From: Pseudomonadota bacterium
Lineage (GTDB): Bacteria; Pseudomonadota; Gammaproteobacteria; Burkholderiales; Burkholderiaceae_C
NCBI GenBank assembly: GCA_023442945.1
Contig: JAEZWW010000117.1
Coordinates: 1-64,000 of the forward strand
Length of the DNA: 64,000 bases
Direction of reading: 5' to 3'
Both the position numbers and the translations under genes were made by a program. Shown one piece after another: positions 1 through 8,261 of this stretch. The stretch's first letter is position 1; each line of letters opens with the position of its first letter. The notes under the pieces were generated by a model. That model did no database searches. It was not told the DNA's origin and saw only the letters and a program-made list of their open reading frames with translations.

Positions 1-2018
1 CCGCCACGCCCTGCGGCGTGTGCGCCGCCTGCACCGAGATCGATGCCGGCCGCTTTGTCGACTACACCGAGCTGGATGCCGCGAGCAACCGCGGCGTGGA
101 CGAGGTGCAGCAACTGCTCGAGCAGGCCGTCTACAAGCCCGTGCAGGGCCGCTTCAAGGTCTTCATGATCGACGAAGTGCACATGCTCTCCAACACGGCG
201 TTCAACGCCATGCTGAAGACGCTGGAAGAGCCGCCCGAATACCTGAAGTTCGTGCTCGCCACCACCGATCCGCAGAAGGTGCCGGTCACCGTGCTCAGCC
301 GCTGCCTGCAGTTCAACCTGCGGCCGATGGCGCCCGAGACGGTGCTGGAGCACCTCACCCACGTGCTGGCTGCTGAAAACGTCCCGGCCGAGCCGCAAGC
401 CCTGCGCCTGCTGGCGCGCGCGGCACGTGGCTCGATGCGCGACGCGCTCAGCCTGACCGACCAGGCCATCGCCTTTGGCTCGGGCCAGCTGCAGGAAGCC
501 GGCGTGCGGCAGATGCTGGGCTCGGTCGACCGCACCGTGGTCTTCCGCCTGATCGAGGCGCTGGCCCAGGGCGACGGCAAAACGGTGGTCGATCTGGCCA
601 ACCAGCTGCGCGCGACCGGCCTATCGGCCGCCACCACGCTGGAAGACATGGCCAGCGTGCTGCAGCGCATGGCCGTCCAGCAGGCCGTGCCCGACATGGC
701 CGTGGACGCCGCCGACCCCGACGCGCAGGAAACCGCCCGCCTGGCCGCGCTGATGCCGGCCGACGAGACGCAGCTGCTGTACAGCCTGTGCATCCACGGC
801 CGGGCCGAGCTGGGCCTGGCGCCCGACGAATACGCCGGGCTGACCATGGTCCTGCTGCGGCTGCTGCCCTTCAAGGCCGGTACGGGCCAGGCTGCCGCGG
901 CGGAAAAAAAAAGCCTGAAATCGGCTGAGGCGCCTGCCCAGTCGGTGGCCGTGCCCGTCGCCGCGCCAGCGGTGCTAGCCCCGGCCGCTGCCGAACCACA
1001 GGCCGACGCGCCGTTGGCGCCCGTCCCAGCGCCGGCCGCACCGGCGCCCGAAGCGGCGTCTGAGGCGGCGCCAGCGCCCGAACCTTCCGCCCAGACGCCA
1101 GCCCCGTCAGGGTCGCCAGCGGCGGTGGTCGCACCCGCGGCGGATGTCTCCCCGGCTACAGCTGCAGTGCCTGCGGTTGCCGCACCAGGCCCCGCGCCCG
1201 TCGCGCCGCCCACCGCCGTTGATCCACCACCCCCGGCCTTGGACCCCGGCACGCCACCGGCGGCCGCGGCCGACGCCGACGTCCCGCCCGGTGCCGACGA
1301 CGACATGGGCGACGCCGCCTTCGCGCCGATCGACGCCGAAGATGCCCCCGCCCCGTGGGCCGACGACTGGGGCGCCGATGATGCAGACCAGGGCGCGCCC
1401 AGTGCCGTGAACGCTGCACCTGCGCCGCGCGGCGTGGGCTCGCCCCTGCGTCCGCTGCCGGTGCGGGGGCAGGGCGCCGATCGGGACGGTGTTTTTGAGG
1501 AAAATAGGGCGCCAGCCCTACAACCATCTGCGCAAGCAGCTACTGAATCCATAGCGATCAAGGTGCGCGAAAGCGGCGCCGACCGCGCCCCCGCGCGCGC
1601 CGCACCGGCGCCCGAGCCCGCGCCGGTCGCCGGCGACGCGCTGGGCGACTTCTGGCACGCGCTGGTGCAGGATTTGATCGCGCGCGAAAAGGTCACGGCT
1701 CTGGTGCGCGAATTGGCGCTGCAGGCCCAGCTGACCGAGCGCCAGGCGGACCAGTGGACGCTGCGGGTCGAGACCGAAACCCTGCGCCAACCCGGCGCGC
1801 GCGACCGCCTGCAGAACGCCCTGGCCGACGCCGGACACGGCGTGCGCCTGAACGTCGAGCTGGGCCGCGTCGCCGACAGCCCGGCGCGCCGCAACAGCTA
1901 CGCCGCCGCGCAGCGCATGAAGGCGGCCGAGGCGCTGGTGATGGCCGATCCCTTCGTGCAGGAGATGATGCGCGAGTTTGGGGCGAAAATCGTCCCTGGC
2001 AGCATCAAACCGCTGTGA
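1..2018 (+). CDS. dnaX: DNA polymerase III subunits tau/gamma, 5'-truncated by the window edge
   Basis: Clamp-loader ATPase of the replicative polymerase. The frame is open from base 3, so the start codon and Walker A lie outside the window. Visible are the end of the zinc-binding knuckle (PCGVCAAC), Walker B (FMIDEVHML) and the sensor region LATTDPQKVP...SRC, all typical of DnaX. A long Ala/Pro-rich linker (about residues 300-510 of the visible part) leads to a C-terminal domain starting near DFWHALVQDLI, the tau-specific polymerase-binding part. A run of nine A at 904-912 lies at the domain III/linker boundary. A -1 slip there meets TGA at 926-928, giving a gamma-sized product. Part of the linker (1492-1557) is a copy of the dispersed repeat. 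Followed by ybaB and recR, the usual order. Confidence 0.97.
   Translation, partial: ATPCGVCAACTEIDAGRFVDYTELDAASNRGVDEVQQLLEQAVYKPVQGRFKVFMIDEVHMLSNTAFNAMLKTLEEPPEYLKFVLATTDPQKVPVTVLSRCLQFNLRPMAPETVLEHLTHVLAAENVPAEPQALRLLARAARGSMRDALSLTDQAIAFGSGQLQEAGVRQMLGSVDRTVVFRLIEALAQGDGKTVVDLANQLRATGLSAATTLEDMASVLQRMAVQQAVPDMAVDAADPDAQETARLAALMPADETQLLYSLCIHGRAELGLAPDEYAGLTMVLLRLLPFKAGTGQAAAAEKKSLKSAEAPAQSVAVPVAAPAVLAPAAAEPQADAPLAPVPAPAAPAPEAASEAAPAPEPSAQTPAPSGSPAAVVAPAADVSPATAAVPAVAAPGPAPVAPPTAVDPPPPALDPGTPPAAAADADVPPGADDDMGDAAFAPIDAEDAPAPWADDWGADDADQGAPSAVNAAPAPRGVGSPLRPLPVRGQGADRDGVFEENRAPALQPSAQAATESIAIKVRESGADRAPARAAPAPEPAPVAGDALGDFWHALVQDLIAREKVTALVRELALQAQLTERQADQWTLRVETETLRQPGARDRLQNALADAGHGVRLNVELGRVADSPARRNSYAAAQRMKAAEALVMADPFVQEMMREFGAKIVPGSIKPL
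904..928 (+). promoter_or_regulatory. Candidate dnaX frameshift/slippage site
   Basis: Nine consecutive A (904-912) are read as GAA AAA AAA AGC in the dnaX frame. Slipping back one base gives AAG CCT GAA ATC GGC TGA, stopping at 926-928. Known dnaX genes make gamma by -1 ribosomal frameshifting on A AAA AAG (E. coli) or by transcript slippage on an A9 run (Thermus). Position and length fit both models. I see no strong downstream stem-loop. Function is inferred. Confidence 0.55.
1492..1557 (-). repeat. Dispersed repeat copy 1, inside dnaX
   Basis: Minus-orientation copy of the repeat family: TTTTGAGGAAAAT, then GCCAGCCCTACAACCATCTG, then CGCAAGCAGCTACTGAAT and ATAGCGA. It is read through in frame in the tau linker, adding residues such as PALQPSAQAATES. 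Confidence 0.8.
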
Positions 2019-2165
2019 CGACGCACACGCCGTCCGCCGCCACGGGCCCCGCCCGTCCATCGGGGACGCGCATGGCCCGCCTGACGGCGCGCGGTGCACG
2101 GATTTCGAACACAACAGGTGGCGCGGCGCGCCGCCGTCCATGGATCTGAAAAAGGAAATCAAACG

Positions 2166-2501
2166 ATGTTCAACAAAGGACAACTCGCTGGCCTGATGAA
2201 GCAGGCGCAAGCCATGCAGGACAACATGAAGAAGGCGCAGGACGAGCTGGCGCAGATGGAAGTCGAGGGCGAATCCGGCGCCGGCATGGTCAAGGTGCTG
2301 ATGACGGGCAAGCACGACGTCAAGCGCGTCACCATCGACCCAAGCCTGCTGGCCGACGACAAGGACATGCTGGAAGACCTGGTCGCCGCCGCCTTCAACG
2401 CCGCCGTGCGCAAGGCCGAAGAAGTGTCGGCCGAGAAGATGGGCAAGCTGATGCCGGCGGGCATGCCGGGCATGCCGCCGGGCATGAAATTCCCGTTTTA
2501 A
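2166..2501 (+). CDS. ybaB: YbaB/EbfC family nucleoid-associated protein
   Basis: Small DNA-binding protein of 111 residues, the usual family length, that acts on the nucleoid as a dimer. The N-terminal helix (MFNKGQLAGLMKQAQAMQDN) and the core (VEGESGAGMVKVLMTGKHDV) are characteristic. The C-terminus is Gly/Met/Pro-rich (MPAGMPGMPPGMKFPF). The ATG at 2166 is chosen because it gives the canonical N-terminus and is preceded by AAAAAGGAAATCAAACG. It sits between dnaX and recR as in many proteobacteria, where the three are commonly co-transcribed. Confidence 0.95.
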   Translation: MFNKGQLAGLMKQAQAMQDNMKKAQDELAQMEVEGESGAGMVKVLMTGKHDVKRVTIDPSLLADDKDMLEDLVAAAFNAAVRKAEEVSAEKMGKLMPAGMPGMPPGMKFPF

Positions 2502-2512
2502 ACAAAGGTCAT

Positions 2513-2562
2513 CCCCCTGAGGCGCTGACGCGCCTTCCCCCTTCTCTCTTCGGGAAGGGGAA
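2513..2562. repeat. GC-rich stem-loop between ybaB and recR, possible second repeat type
   Basis: Arms CCCCTTC (2538-2544) and GAAGGGG (2554-2560) form a hairpin, preceded by GGCGCTGACGCGCC. There is no T run, so this is not a typical terminator. I recall similar sequences scattered in Comamonadaceae intergenic regions but see only one copy here. The rest of the 198-bp gap holds nothing I recognise. Confidence 0.35.
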
Positions 2563-2699
2563 CAACGCCAGTGCCCGGCGCGGGTTCGGGCACGGCGTTG
2601 GCTGGAACGCGTTGCGCCATGGCCGGCCTGCGGCAGGGCAAAGGACCGTGTTGTGCTGCCGGCCGGCTCCCCGCGTTTTGACTGCCTGTCTGATTTGCT

Positions 2700-3290
2700 A
2701 TGAGTGACACCCACAGTCTCGACACCCTGGTGCAGGCGCTGCGGCGGCTGCCGGGGGTCGGCGTGCGTTCGGCGCAGCGCATGGCGTTCCATTTGCTGCA
2801 GCACGACCGCGAGGGCGCTGCGTTGCTGGCGCGGTCGCTGCAGGACGCGGTGAGCCAGGTGCGGCATTGCGCGCTGTGCCACACCTTCACCGAGGGCGAG
2901 GTGTGCAGCACCTGCCAGGACCCGCGGCGCGACGCCAGCAAGCTGGCGGTGGTGGAAACGCCGGCCGACCAGGCGGCGCTGGAGCGCACGGGCGCCTTCA
3001 AGGGACGGTATTTCGTGCTGATGGGCAAGCTCAGCCCGCTGGACGGGGTGGGGCCACGCGACATCGGCCTGCACAAGCTGATCGAGCGCGCCAGCGACGG
3101 CACGGTGCAGGAGGTGATCCTGGCCACCAACTTCACCGCCGAGGGCGAGACGACGGCCCACGTCATCGCGCAGGCGCTTAAAAACCGCGGCCTGACCGTG
3201 ACCCGCCTGGCGCGCGGCGTGCCGGCGGGCAGCGAGCTGGAATACGTCGATCTGGGCACCATCGCCCACGCCTTGGTCGACCGGCGCTGA
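2700..3290 (+). CDS. recR: Recombination mediator protein RecR
   Basis: Acts with RecF/RecO to load RecA on gapped DNA. The 196 residues match the family. Visible are the N-terminal helix-hairpin-helix (LRRLPGVGVRSAQRMAF), the C4 zinc finger (CALCHTF..GEVCSTC, about residues 57-72) and the Toprim domain starting LAVVETPADQAALE, with GKLSPLDGVGPRDIGL typical of RecR. The ATG at 2700 gives the standard MSDT...LDTLVQALRRLPG start. Third gene of the dnaX-ybaB-recR set. Confidence 0.97.
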   Translation: MSDTHSLDTLVQALRRLPGVGVRSAQRMAFHLLQHDREGAALLARSLQDAVSQVRHCALCHTFTEGEVCSTCQDPRRDASKLAVVETPADQAALERTGAFKGRYFVLMGKLSPLDGVGPRDIGLHKLIERASDGTVQEVILATNFTAEGETTAHVIAQALKNRGLTVTRLARGVPAGSELEYVDLGTIAHALVDRR

Positions 3291-3335
3291 GGGCGTGGCA
3301 TTCGGGCGAGCGTGTCCGGCGTTTCGGTGTGCGAT

Positions 3336-3400
3336 TCGCTATATTTTATATAGCTGGTTGCGCAGATGGCTCTAGGGCTGAAGCCGGAAATCCTTTGAAA
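3336..3400 (+). repeat. Dispersed repeat copy 2, after recR
   Basis: Plus-orientation copy: TCGCTATATTTTATATAGCTG, GTTGCGCAGATGGCTCTAGG, then GGCTGAAGCC and a TTTGAAA end. The remaining stretch to the next gene (3401-3700) shows no gene or clear signal; AGCTGCTGC just beyond may be a decayed second end. Confidence 0.8.
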
Positions 3401-3700
3401 TAGCTGCTGCCGGGCGACCTGGCAGCTTCAGTGCGCCGACATCTCTGCCCGCCGACGGCCGTGCCATCTGTCCCCGAAGCGCAGCTGCCCCGCGCCAACC
3501 GCCGCTTGCCCGTGTCTCGGCCGCGCCCGGAGCCGGACAAGCTGTGGTGTCGGGCCAACGCCTGGCCCTGGCGTACAGACAAACCCGATTGGGACACGCC
3601 CGGATGCCGCTGGGCGAAGCATCCGCTAACGTTGAACGTGCGGGTGCGCGATGCTGGCAGGCAGCATGGCTAACCCCGACGACCTCCAATTTGCCCGCCG

Positions 3701-4759
3701 ATGTTCGCCGCCCACAGCCCCGTCCGCCGTTCCCTGCTGAAGGGGCTGCCTGCGTTGGTCTGGGCGGCTGCCAGCAGCGCCCGGGCGCAGACCGGTGCGC
3801 CCAAGCCGGAACGCGCGCGGGTGAGCGTGGCGCTGAACGAGGGTTCGGCGCTGTACCAGCTGCCGCTGACGGTGGCGGCGCAGCTGGGCTATTTTTCGGC
3901 GGAAGGGCTGGACGTTGAATTCCACGAGATGGCGGGCATCGGCGCCATTCAGCAGTCCCTGGCCAAGGGCACGTCCGATCTGGCGGCCGGCGGGATCGAA
4001 AACGCCATCATGCTGCGCCAGCGCGGCGTGGACTGCCTGGCGTTCGCGCTGCTCGGGCGGGCGCCGCAGTGGGTGTTTGGCATCAGCCCGCGCGCACTGC
4101 CGGCCTTTCGCCAGCTGTCGCAGCTGCGCGGCGCGAAGGTCGGCGTTTCGGCCCAGGAGCCGGCCACCCACTGGTTCGCCAAGCTGGTGCTGCAGCGCAG
4201 CGGCCTGGTGCCCGGCGAGGTCGAATTCGTGGCGCTGGGCAGCACCGTGGCGGCCGTGGCGGCCCTGCGTGAGGGCGACATCGCCGCCATCGCCCACGGC
4301 GACCCGCTGATCAGCCTGCTGGAAGCGCGCGGTGATATACGTGTGCAGACCGACACGCGCCTGCTGCGCAGCACACAGGACCTGTTTGGCGGGCCCATGC
4401 CCGGCGGTTGCCTGTACGCGCCGGCCGAATTGCTGCAGCGCAACCCGCGCACGGTGCAGAGCGTGGCCAACGCGGTGGTCAAGGCGCTGAAGTGGCTGCA
4501 GACAGCGGGGCCCAGCGACATCGTGCGCGCCGTGCCCGACGTGGCCATGCACGGCGACCGCGCGGTGTTTCTGGGTGCGTTTGAAAAGTCGCGCGAAGCG
4601 TTTTCACCCGACGGCGTGCTGACCGACCCGGGCGTGCAAACCGCGGTGCGGCTGGTGGATCGCTACGGCACCGGGGCCCCGCCGGCGGTGCGGGCGGCGG
4701 CGGACACGCTGTTCACCAACGAATTCGCCCGCAAGGCCAAGCAGCGCTACCAGGCCTGA
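3701..4759 (+). CDS. Orphan ABC transporter substrate-binding protein, NMT1/TauA (SsuA) type
   Basis: Periplasmic binding protein of 352 residues. The N-terminus has a twin-arginine-like signal (PVRRSLLKGLPALVWAAA, cleavage near ARAQ), so export may be by Tat. The mature part has the NMT1/TauA pattern: LNEGSALYQLPLTVAAQLGYF, then EGLDVEFHEM, then QQSLAKGTSDLAAGGIENAI, and RGAKVGVSAQEPATHWFAK. Such proteins bind sulfonates, thiamine precursors or other small organic ligands; the ligand cannot be read from sequence. No permease or ATPase gene adjoins it, and it is convergent with mltD, so it is an orphan component. Confidence 0.8.
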   Translation: MFAAHSPVRRSLLKGLPALVWAAASSARAQTGAPKPERARVSVALNEGSALYQLPLTVAAQLGYFSAEGLDVEFHEMAGIGAIQQSLAKGTSDLAAGGIENAIMLRQRGVDCLAFALLGRAPQWVFGISPRALPAFRQLSQLRGAKVGVSAQEPATHWFAKLVLQRSGLVPGEVEFVALGSTVAAVAALREGDIAAIAHGDPLISLLEARGDIRVQTDTRLLRSTQDLFGGPMPGGCLYAPAELLQRNPRTVQSVANAVVKALKWLQTAGPSDIVRAVPDVAMHGDRAVFLGAFEKSREAFSPDGVLTDPGVQTAVRLVDRYGTGAPPAVRAAADTLFTNEFARKAKQRYQA

Positions 4760-4840
4760 CGGGGCAGGGCACTGGGCGCTGGCTGCCGGACGCGGGCGCG
4801 CGGCGCGCGGCGGCCATCGCCGGCAGCGCCGCGCCGTACT

Positions 4841-6568
4841 TCAACGCTTGCCTTTTTCCTTGCCCTTGGCGGCCGTCTTGGCGGCGGGCTTGGCCGACGG
4901 TTTGGCCGGGGCCGACTTCGCGGCGGGCGCCGACTTCGCGGCGGGCGCCGACTTGGCGGAGGCCTTGGCGCTGGACTTGCCGGCCGGTGCGACCTTGCCT
5001 GCCGACTTCGCGGACTTGGTGTCCTTGCCGCCTTTGGCGGCGCGGGTTGACGCCTTGCCTTGGCTGGCGCGCGTGTTTTCGGCGCGCTCGGCCTTGTCGT
5101 GGCCTCGGCCGCGCGCATTGTGCTCGGCGCGTGCCGCGCGGTGGCGGGCCGACGCGACGCCTTCGCCCGCCGCAGCGGCGGCGGCGCGCACCGGCAGGTA
5201 CAGCACGACCGGCTGGCCGCGCTTCAAGCTGGCGTGGGCGCCGCCCTTGTTCCAGCCGGCCACGGTGGCGGCGGGCAGGTCGTAGCGGTTGGCCACGCTG
5301 GCGATGGTGTCGCCCTTGCGCGCGCGCACCGTGGTGCGGCGCAGCACGATTTCGGGCGTGTACGACAGCTGCGCGTTGTTCACCACGTGGCTGGATACGG
5401 CCGGTGCGGCGCCGTTGCTGCGCTTGACCAGCACGGTGGAGCCGCCCTTGATCAGCATGCCGCGCGGGATGTTGTTCATCTCGCGGAAGCTTTCCTCGTC
5501 CATGCCGAAGCGGTTGGCGACTTCGCGCGATGGCAGGTTGGACGGCGCGACCCAGGCCGTCCACGAGGCCAGCGACTGCGGGTCGGCCGCCGCCAGGTTG
5601 CGGTTGAAGGTGACGGCGTTGTTCCAGGGCAGAAGCACCTGCGGCGTGCCCGCGGCGAAGATCACCGGCTTGCGCTGCGAGGGGTTGAGCGCGCGGAAAT
5701 CCTCCAGGCGCACCTCGGCCAGGCGCGCGGCGACTTCGACGTCGATGTCCTTGGTGATGTCGACCGTGTCGAAGAAGGGGTGGTTTTCGATCAGCGGCAG
5801 CACGGTGGCGTAGCTGTCGGGGCGGGCGATGATGTTCTTGACCGCCTGCAGCTTGGGCACGTAGTTGCGCGTCTCGGCCGGCATGTTCAGGTCGAGGTAG
5901 CCGGTGCCCAGGCCGGCCGCCTGGTTGCGCGTGATGGCGCGGTTGACGTTGCCCTGGCCCCAGTTGTAGGCGGCCAGCGCCAGGTGCCAATCGCCGAAGC
6001 GGTCGTGCAGCTGCTGCAGGTAGTCCAGGGCGGCGCGGGTCGAGGCGATCACGTCGCGCCGGTCGTCGCGCAGCATGTTCTGGCGCAGGTCGAACGAGCT
6101 GCCGGTGGCCGGCATGAACTGCCACATGCCCGCCGCCTTGGCGCTGGACACGGCCTGCGGGTTGAACGCGGATTCGATGTAGGGCAGCAGCGCCAGCTCG
6201 GTCGGCATGCCGCGCAGTTCCAGCTCCTCCACGATGTGGAAGATGTACATGCGCGAGCGCTCGGTCATGCGCTGGATGTAGTCGGGGCGGCTGCTGTACC
6301 ACTGCTCCTGCTGGCGCACCAGGTCGGTGTCCAGATCGGGCATGGCATAGCCGCGGCGGATGCGTTCCCACAGGTCGGCCGGCGCGTCCAGCGGCGCCAC
6401 CTTGCCCGAGCGCAGCTCGGTCACCGACACCGGTGGCATGTCGCCGGATGCGGGTTGGCGGGACGCAGTGGACGTGCGGGTGGGCGAATCGCCGGAGGTG
6501 CTGCCGGGCGCGGCGCAACCGGCCAGCCAGACGCTGGCGGCCAGCGCCAGCACATAAGACCATTTCAT
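4841..6568 (-). CDS. mltD: Membrane-bound lytic murein transglycosylase D-like lipoprotein with LysM domains
   Basis: Cleaves peptidoglycan glycan strands, anchored as a lipoprotein. Lipobox LAGC puts the lipidated Cys at residue 18. The SLT domain has catalytic Glu132 in LLPYIESAFNP, followed by AAGMWQFMPATG and ALAAYNWGQGNV. Two LysM regions follow (one begins TTVRARKGDTIASVANRY). The last 90 or so residues are a Lys/Ala/Pro tail with tandem SAPAAK units, likely disordered and wall- or DNA-binding. The ATG at 6568 overlaps the gloB stop (ATGA), so the two are translationally coupled; a start six codons upstream is possible. Confidence 0.93.
   Translation of the reverse strand: MKWSYVLALAASVWLAGCAAPGSTSGDSPTRTSTASRQPASGDMPPVSVTELRSGKVAPLDAPADLWERIRRGYAMPDLDTDLVRQQEQWYSSRPDYIQRMTERSRMYIFHIVEELELRGMPTELALLPYIESAFNPQAVSSAKAAGMWQFMPATGSSFDLRQNMLRDDRRDVIASTRAALDYLQQLHDRFGDWHLALAAYNWGQGNVNRAITRNQAAGLGTGYLDLNMPAETRNYVPKLQAVKNIIARPDSYATVLPLIENHPFFDTVDITKDIDVEVAARLAEVRLEDFRALNPSQRKPVIFAAGTPQVLLPWNNAVTFNRNLAAADPQSLASWTAWVAPSNLPSREVANRFGMDEESFREMNNIPRGMLIKGGSTVLVKRSNGAAPAVSSHVVNNAQLSYTPEIVLRRTTVRARKGDTIASVANRYDLPAATVAGWNKGGAHASLKRGQPVVLYLPVRAAAAAAGEGVASARHRAARAEHNARGRGHDKAERAENTRASQGKASTRAAKGGKDTKSAKSAGKVAPAGKSSAKASAKSAPAAKSAPAAKSAPAKPSAKPAAKTAAKGKEKGKR
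4911..4956. repeat. 18-bp tandem repeat in the mltD tail
   Basis: Unit GCCGACTTCGCGGCGGGC occurs at 4911-4928 and 4929-4946, followed by a partial unit from 4947. It encodes the SAPAAK tandem on the minus strand. Copy number is likely to vary between strains. Confidence 0.85.
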
Positions 6569-7335
6569 CGGAAGTTGTTTTTCCATTCGCGAAGGGCGGC
6601 AAACACCGCCACTTCGTCCGTTGCAGAAGCCGCCTGCGCGTGCACGGCCTGCACGACCTCGCTTTCGCGGCTGCGGAGAAAAGGGTTGACTGCGCGCTCG
6701 GTGCCGATGGTGGACGGCAGGGTAGGCTGGCCCTGCGCACGCAGCTGTTCACAGCGTTGCAGGTAATCGGCCAGGGCGGGGTTGCCCGGCTCCACCGCGC
6801 GGGCAAAGCGCAGGTTGGACAGCGTGTATTCGTGTGCGCAGCACACCCGGGTGTCGGCCGGCAGGGCGGCCAGGGTGTCGAGCGACGCCAGCATCTGCGC
6901 CGGCGTGCCTTCAAACAGGCGACCGCAGCCGCCTGAAAACAGCGTGTCGCCGCAAAACAGCAGCGGTGCGCCGTTCACGTCGGCGGCGAAATAGGCGATG
7001 TGCCCGGCCGTGTGGCCTGGCACGTCGATCACCCGAAAGTTCACACCCAGCGCCTGCACCTGGTCGCCGCCTTGCAGCGGCGCAAAAGGTTCGGGGATGC
7101 GCTCGCGCGCCGGGCCATGGACTTGCGCGCCGGTGGCGGCGCGCAGCTCGGCCACCCCGCCGGTGTGATCGGCGTGGTGGTGCGTGACTAGAATGCTCGC
7201 GAGCGTCAGGCCCCCCTGGCGCAGGGCAGCCAGCACCGGCGCCGCCTCGCCCGGGTCGACGACCAGGGCTTGCCGTCCGTCGTGCAGCATCCAGAAATAG
7301 TTGTCCTGGAAGGCGGGCAGTGCAATCAATTCCAT
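6565..7335 (-). CDS. gloB: Hydroxyacylglutathione hydrolase (glyoxalase II)
   Basis: Hydrolyses S-D-lactoylglutathione to lactate and glutathione in methylglyoxal detoxification. The 256 residues match the family. The metallo-beta-lactamase motif THHHADHTGG is intact, followed by the later metal ligands in VIDVPGHTAGHIAYF and LFCGDTLFSGGCGRLFEG, and the GloB C-terminal domain (CAHEYTLSNLRFA, then RAVNPFLR). The start is set at MELIALPAF, the canonical N-terminus. It shares ATGA with mltD downstream and is divergent from the methyltransferase at 7410. Confidence 0.97.
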   Translation of the reverse strand: MELIALPAFQDNYFWMLHDGRQALVVDPGEAAPVLAALRQGGLTLASILVTHHHADHTGGVAELRAATGAQVHGPARERIPEPFAPLQGGDQVQALGVNFRVIDVPGHTAGHIAYFAADVNGAPLLFCGDTLFSGGCGRLFEGTPAQMLASLDTLAALPADTRVCCAHEYTLSNLRFARAVEPGNPALADYLQRCEQLRAQGQPTLPSTIGTERAVNPFLRSRESEVVQAVHAQAASATDEVAVFAALREWKNNFR

Positions 7336-7409
7336 GAGCGGCCGATTATAAAAACGCGTGCTTGCCCGCTTGTCCGAGCTACCCAACTTTACACATCCCC
7401 GCCCGAACG

Positions 7410-8261
7410 ATGCCGATGACCGGCCTGTTTGACTGGTTTCATACGCCGCCCGGCCAGTACGCGCTGGCCTGGGAGCAGGCGCAATTTGACGCCGCGCTGG
7501 TCGACGTGTTCGGCTACCACGCGGTGCAGCTCGGGCTGCCGGCGCTGGACGCGCTGCGCGTCAACCGCATGCCGCACCGTTGGCACGTCGCGCTGGACGC
7601 GGGGCCGGGCGCCGTAGCGCCAACGCCGCCCGCCACACCGGGCCCGGGGCCTGCGCCGGAAGCGCCCGCGCCCGCCGCCTGGCAGGCCGCCCTGGTCACC
7701 GACAGCACGGCGCTGCCCTTTGCCGAGGCCAGCCTGGACCTGGTCGTGCTGCCGCACACGCTGGAATTCAGCGCAGACCCGCACGCCACGCTGCGCGAAG
7801 TGCAACGCGTGCTGGTGCCCGAGGGGCGGGTGGCGATTTCGGGCCTGAACCCGGCCAGCCTGTGGGGCTGGCGCCAGGTCCGCGCCCATCTCTACCGCAG
7901 CCTGGGCAGTGGCAAGCTGTACCTGCCGGAAGACTGCGAATTCATCGGCCATTGGCGGCTGCGCGACTGGCTGCGCCTGCTGGAGCTGGAGCTGGAATCC
8001 GTGGCCTTCGGCTGCTACCGCCCGGCGGTGCGCAGCGCCGGGGCGCTGGCGCGCTTTGAATGGATGGACCGCGTCGGCGGCCGCTGGTGGCCGGTGCTGG
8101 GCGCCGCGTATGTGGCGGTGGCCGTCAAACGCACCCAGGGCGCCAAGCTGGTGGGCACGCGTTGGAAGAAGGCGCCCGCGACCGCGGGTGCTCCTGTTTC
8201 GGTAGCTGGTCGCGCAGCGCCAGAGCCGTCTGCAAGAAGAAATGACCTTGAATCGAATTGA
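7410..8261 (+). CDS. Class I SAM-dependent methyltransferase, YafS-like
   Basis: A 283-residue protein with a Methyltransf_11-type C-terminal half: TALPFAEASLDLVVLPHTLEF, then REVQRVLVPEGRVAISGLNP. These are the usual post-motif II and III regions. The N-terminal SAM loop is degenerate, with a Pro/Ala insertion around residues 70-90. In E. coli yafS also lies between gloB (divergent) and rnhA, so orthology is likely; the substrate is unknown. The last 20 or so residues come from a dispersed-repeat copy (8192-8236), and the end overlaps rnhA by 20 bp. Confidence 0.82.
   Translation: MPMTGLFDWFHTPPGQYALAWEQAQFDAALVDVFGYHAVQLGLPALDALRVNRMPHRWHVALDAGPGAVAPTPPATPGPGPAPEAPAPAAWQAALVTDSTALPFAEASLDLVVLPHTLEFSADPHATLREVQRVLVPEGRVAISGLNPASLWGWRQVRAHLYRSLGSGKLYLPEDCEFIGHWRLRDWLRLLELELESVAFGCYRPAVRSAGALARFEWMDRVGGRWWPVLGAAYVAVAVKRTQGAKLVGTRWKKAPATAGAPVSVAGRAAPEPSARRNDLESN
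8192..8236 (+). repeat. Degenerate dispersed repeat copy 3, in the methyltransferase 3' end
   Basis: TCCTGTTTCGGTAGCTGGTC, GCGCAGCGCCAGAGCC and TGCAAG match the family but lack the CTAGGG block. It encodes part of the methyltransferase C-terminus and lies just before the rnhA start. Confidence 0.55.

Noticed and set aside
131..1894. Long open frame opposite dnaX (587 codons)
   Set aside because: It is the antisense of a clear dnaX with intact motifs. High G+C makes long antisense frames common, and its translation is low-complexity with no family pattern.
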